Shown in pieces: positions 63,193-64,000 of a stretch of 64,000 nucleotides of DNA; positions within the stretch are counted from its first letter, which is position 1; every line of letters begins with the position of its first letter. Source of the stretch: Myxococcales bacterium (GTDB taxonomy: Bacteria; Myxococcota_A; Polyangia; Polyangiales; JADJMO01); contig JADJMO010000023.1 of the NCBI GenBank assembly GCA_016709545.1, positions 161,297 through 225,296 on the forward strand, in the 5' to 3' direction. The position numbers were made by a program, and so were the translations under genes. The notes beneath the pieces were generated by a model, which had not been told where the DNA came from, ran no database searches, and saw only the letters and a list, made by a program, of their open reading frames with translations.

Positions 63193-63438
63193 GTGGATGA
63201 CACCTCGCCGGAAGCGGAGGCGCGTTACATCGCGCTGCTGCGGGCGATGACGGTGGCGGAGCGTGGCGAGCAGGTCGCGCGGTTGTCGCGGGCCGCGCGT
63301 GCGCTGTGCGAGGCGGGCGTGCGCGAGCGTCACCCGCTTGCGGACGAAGTCGAGGTCAAGGCACGCGTGGCCGCCATCACGTATGGACGCGACGTCGCGA
63401 CGCGCCTGTTCCCGTCGGTCGTGATCGACGACCTGTGA
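63193..63438 (+). CDS. Small helical protein, distant paralog of 53840-54064
   Basis: The 81-residue protein belongs to the same family as 53840-54064, with AERGEQVARLSRAARALCEAGVRERHPL and a C-terminal RVAAITYGRDVATRLF. The GTG at 63193 is preferred over 63115 because the family pattern begins there (DDTSPEAEARYIALLRAMT). The function is unknown. Confidence 0.6.
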   Translation: MDDTSPEAEARYIALLRAMTVAERGEQVARLSRAARALCEAGVRERHPLADEVEVKARVAAITYGRDVATRLFPSVVIDDL

Positions 63439-63561
63439 CGCGCTCGCCCGCTACGCGCCCCGACGGCCCATCTCAGCCAGCCCATCGTTGCCCCCACGCA
63501 ACAATCTGTTCCCCCACCCCGACGGTGGCAAAGGCCGGCGCTTCGACTATGGTCGCCCGCC

Positions 63562-64000
63562 ATGCGCGCGCCCCTCCTCCTCTCCTCGACCCTCGTCATC
63601 GGCCTCTTCGTCGCGTGTGGCGGGGAAACCCGACCCCAAGACCGCCGGCCCCGAGGGCTCCACCTCAGCCCCCGCGTCGACCTCCGCGGCGCCCGTCGCC
63701 TCGTCGGCCGAGCCCGTCGCCTCCACCAGCGCCGTCGCGTCCGTCGCGCCGAGCGCCTCCGCCACCGCCCCCAAGTGGGACGGCATGGGCAAGGAGGAGC
63801 GCATCAACGTGATGAAGACCGTCGTGATGCCCAAGATGGGCGAGCTCTTCAAGGCGCACGACGGCAAGAAGTTCAAGGAGATCAGCTGCAAGACCTGCCA
63901 CGGCCCCGGCGCCAAGGAAGGCAACTTCAAGATGCCGAACGCGGGCCTGCCCAAGCTGAACGCCAAGGACGGCTTCAAGAAGCACATGGACAAGGCGCAC
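63562..64000 (+). CDS. Cytochrome-c-type lipoprotein, 3' partial, with a frame break
   Basis: The ATG at 63562 opens a lipoprotein signal (LVIGLFVACGG). The frame then breaks in the GGGG run near 63625. In the shifted frame the protein continues as an Ala/Ser/Pro linker and reaches CKTCHGPG, a c-type haem site, before the window ends. It is probably a small membrane-anchored cytochrome. One extra G in the run explains the break. Confidence 0.65.
   Translation, partial: MRAPLLLSSTLVIGLFVACGGETRPQDRRPRGLHLSPRVDLRGARRLVGRARRLHQRRRVRRAERLRHRPQVGRHGQGGAHQRDEDRRDAQDGRALQGARRQEVQGDQLQDLPRPRRQGRQLQDAERGPAQAERQGRLQEAHGQGA

Overview
The window is high-GC DNA (roughly 70% outside one island) with the protein repertoire of a Myxococcota bacterium. 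It has several lipoproteins with Asp/Thr/Ala-rich linkers, Cys-rich repeat proteins, three C-termini of the MYXO-CTERM type (Gly/Cys, membrane helix, Arg cluster), a eukaryote-like Ser/Thr kinase, a TIGR02996-type protein and a hybrid sensor kinase. No rRNA, tRNA or CRISPR array was seen. Species cannot be named from this window.

Layout. 0-9 kb: the end of a beta-propeller protein, a PilZ protein, and two tandem kelch-type lipoproteins with Cys-rich C-terminal halves that are joined in frame. 8.9-17.4 kb: a TPR protein, pyruvate:ferredoxin oxidoreductase (nifJ) with a dihydroorotate-dehydrogenase-like partner, a hybrid histidine kinase and an AraC-type regulator. 17.4-25.2 kb: an outer-membrane-like protein coupled to an alpha/beta-hydrolase lipoprotein, a TIGR02996 protein, a lyase-like lipoprotein, a leucine-rich-repeat protein and a small lipoprotein. 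25.2-27.8 kb: a 227-bp nested palindrome, an IgGFc-binding-domain protein, and a 371-bp almost pure G tract that is probably not real genomic sequence. 28-43.8 kb: an Asn/Gly-repeat protein, a Ser/Thr kinase, an SPFH-like protein with a Tudor-like tail, a Ski2-like helicase, and a run of secreted or lipid-anchored proteins (Cys-rich repeats, RCC1 propeller, matrixin, HEAT repeats).

43.96-50.98 kb: a lower-GC island of about 7.0 kb, flanked by 211-bp direct repeats that are about 89% identical. It holds a decayed IS91-type transposase, two 107-bp IS-end-like repeats and a compact five-gene minus-strand operon. In transcription order the operon encodes a 171-aa Gly-tailed protein, a 206-aa His/Asp-repeat protein, a radical SAM/SPASM enzyme whose start overlaps the His/Asp gene by ATGA, an LGYPxCC plus SAM-methyltransferase protein, and a lipoprotein with a broken HExxH motif. 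This looks like an uncharacterised peptide-modification (RiPP-type) system on a mobile element and is the most interesting part of the window.

51-64 kb: housekeeping and accessory genes, including a TerB/Coq4-like protein, a thioredoxin-like protein, a metallophosphoesterase, a prephenate dehydrogenase-chorismate mutase fusion, an AsmA-like protein and the start of a cytochrome-c-type lipoprotein.

Sequence quality matters here. Many conserved genes (nifJ, its partner, the kinase, the helicase, both end lipoproteins) change reading frame by single bases while the protein stays family-like. I read most of these as sequencing or assembly indels, though real decay cannot be excluded from sequence alone. 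Affected genes are given as whole spans with the approximate break points stated.
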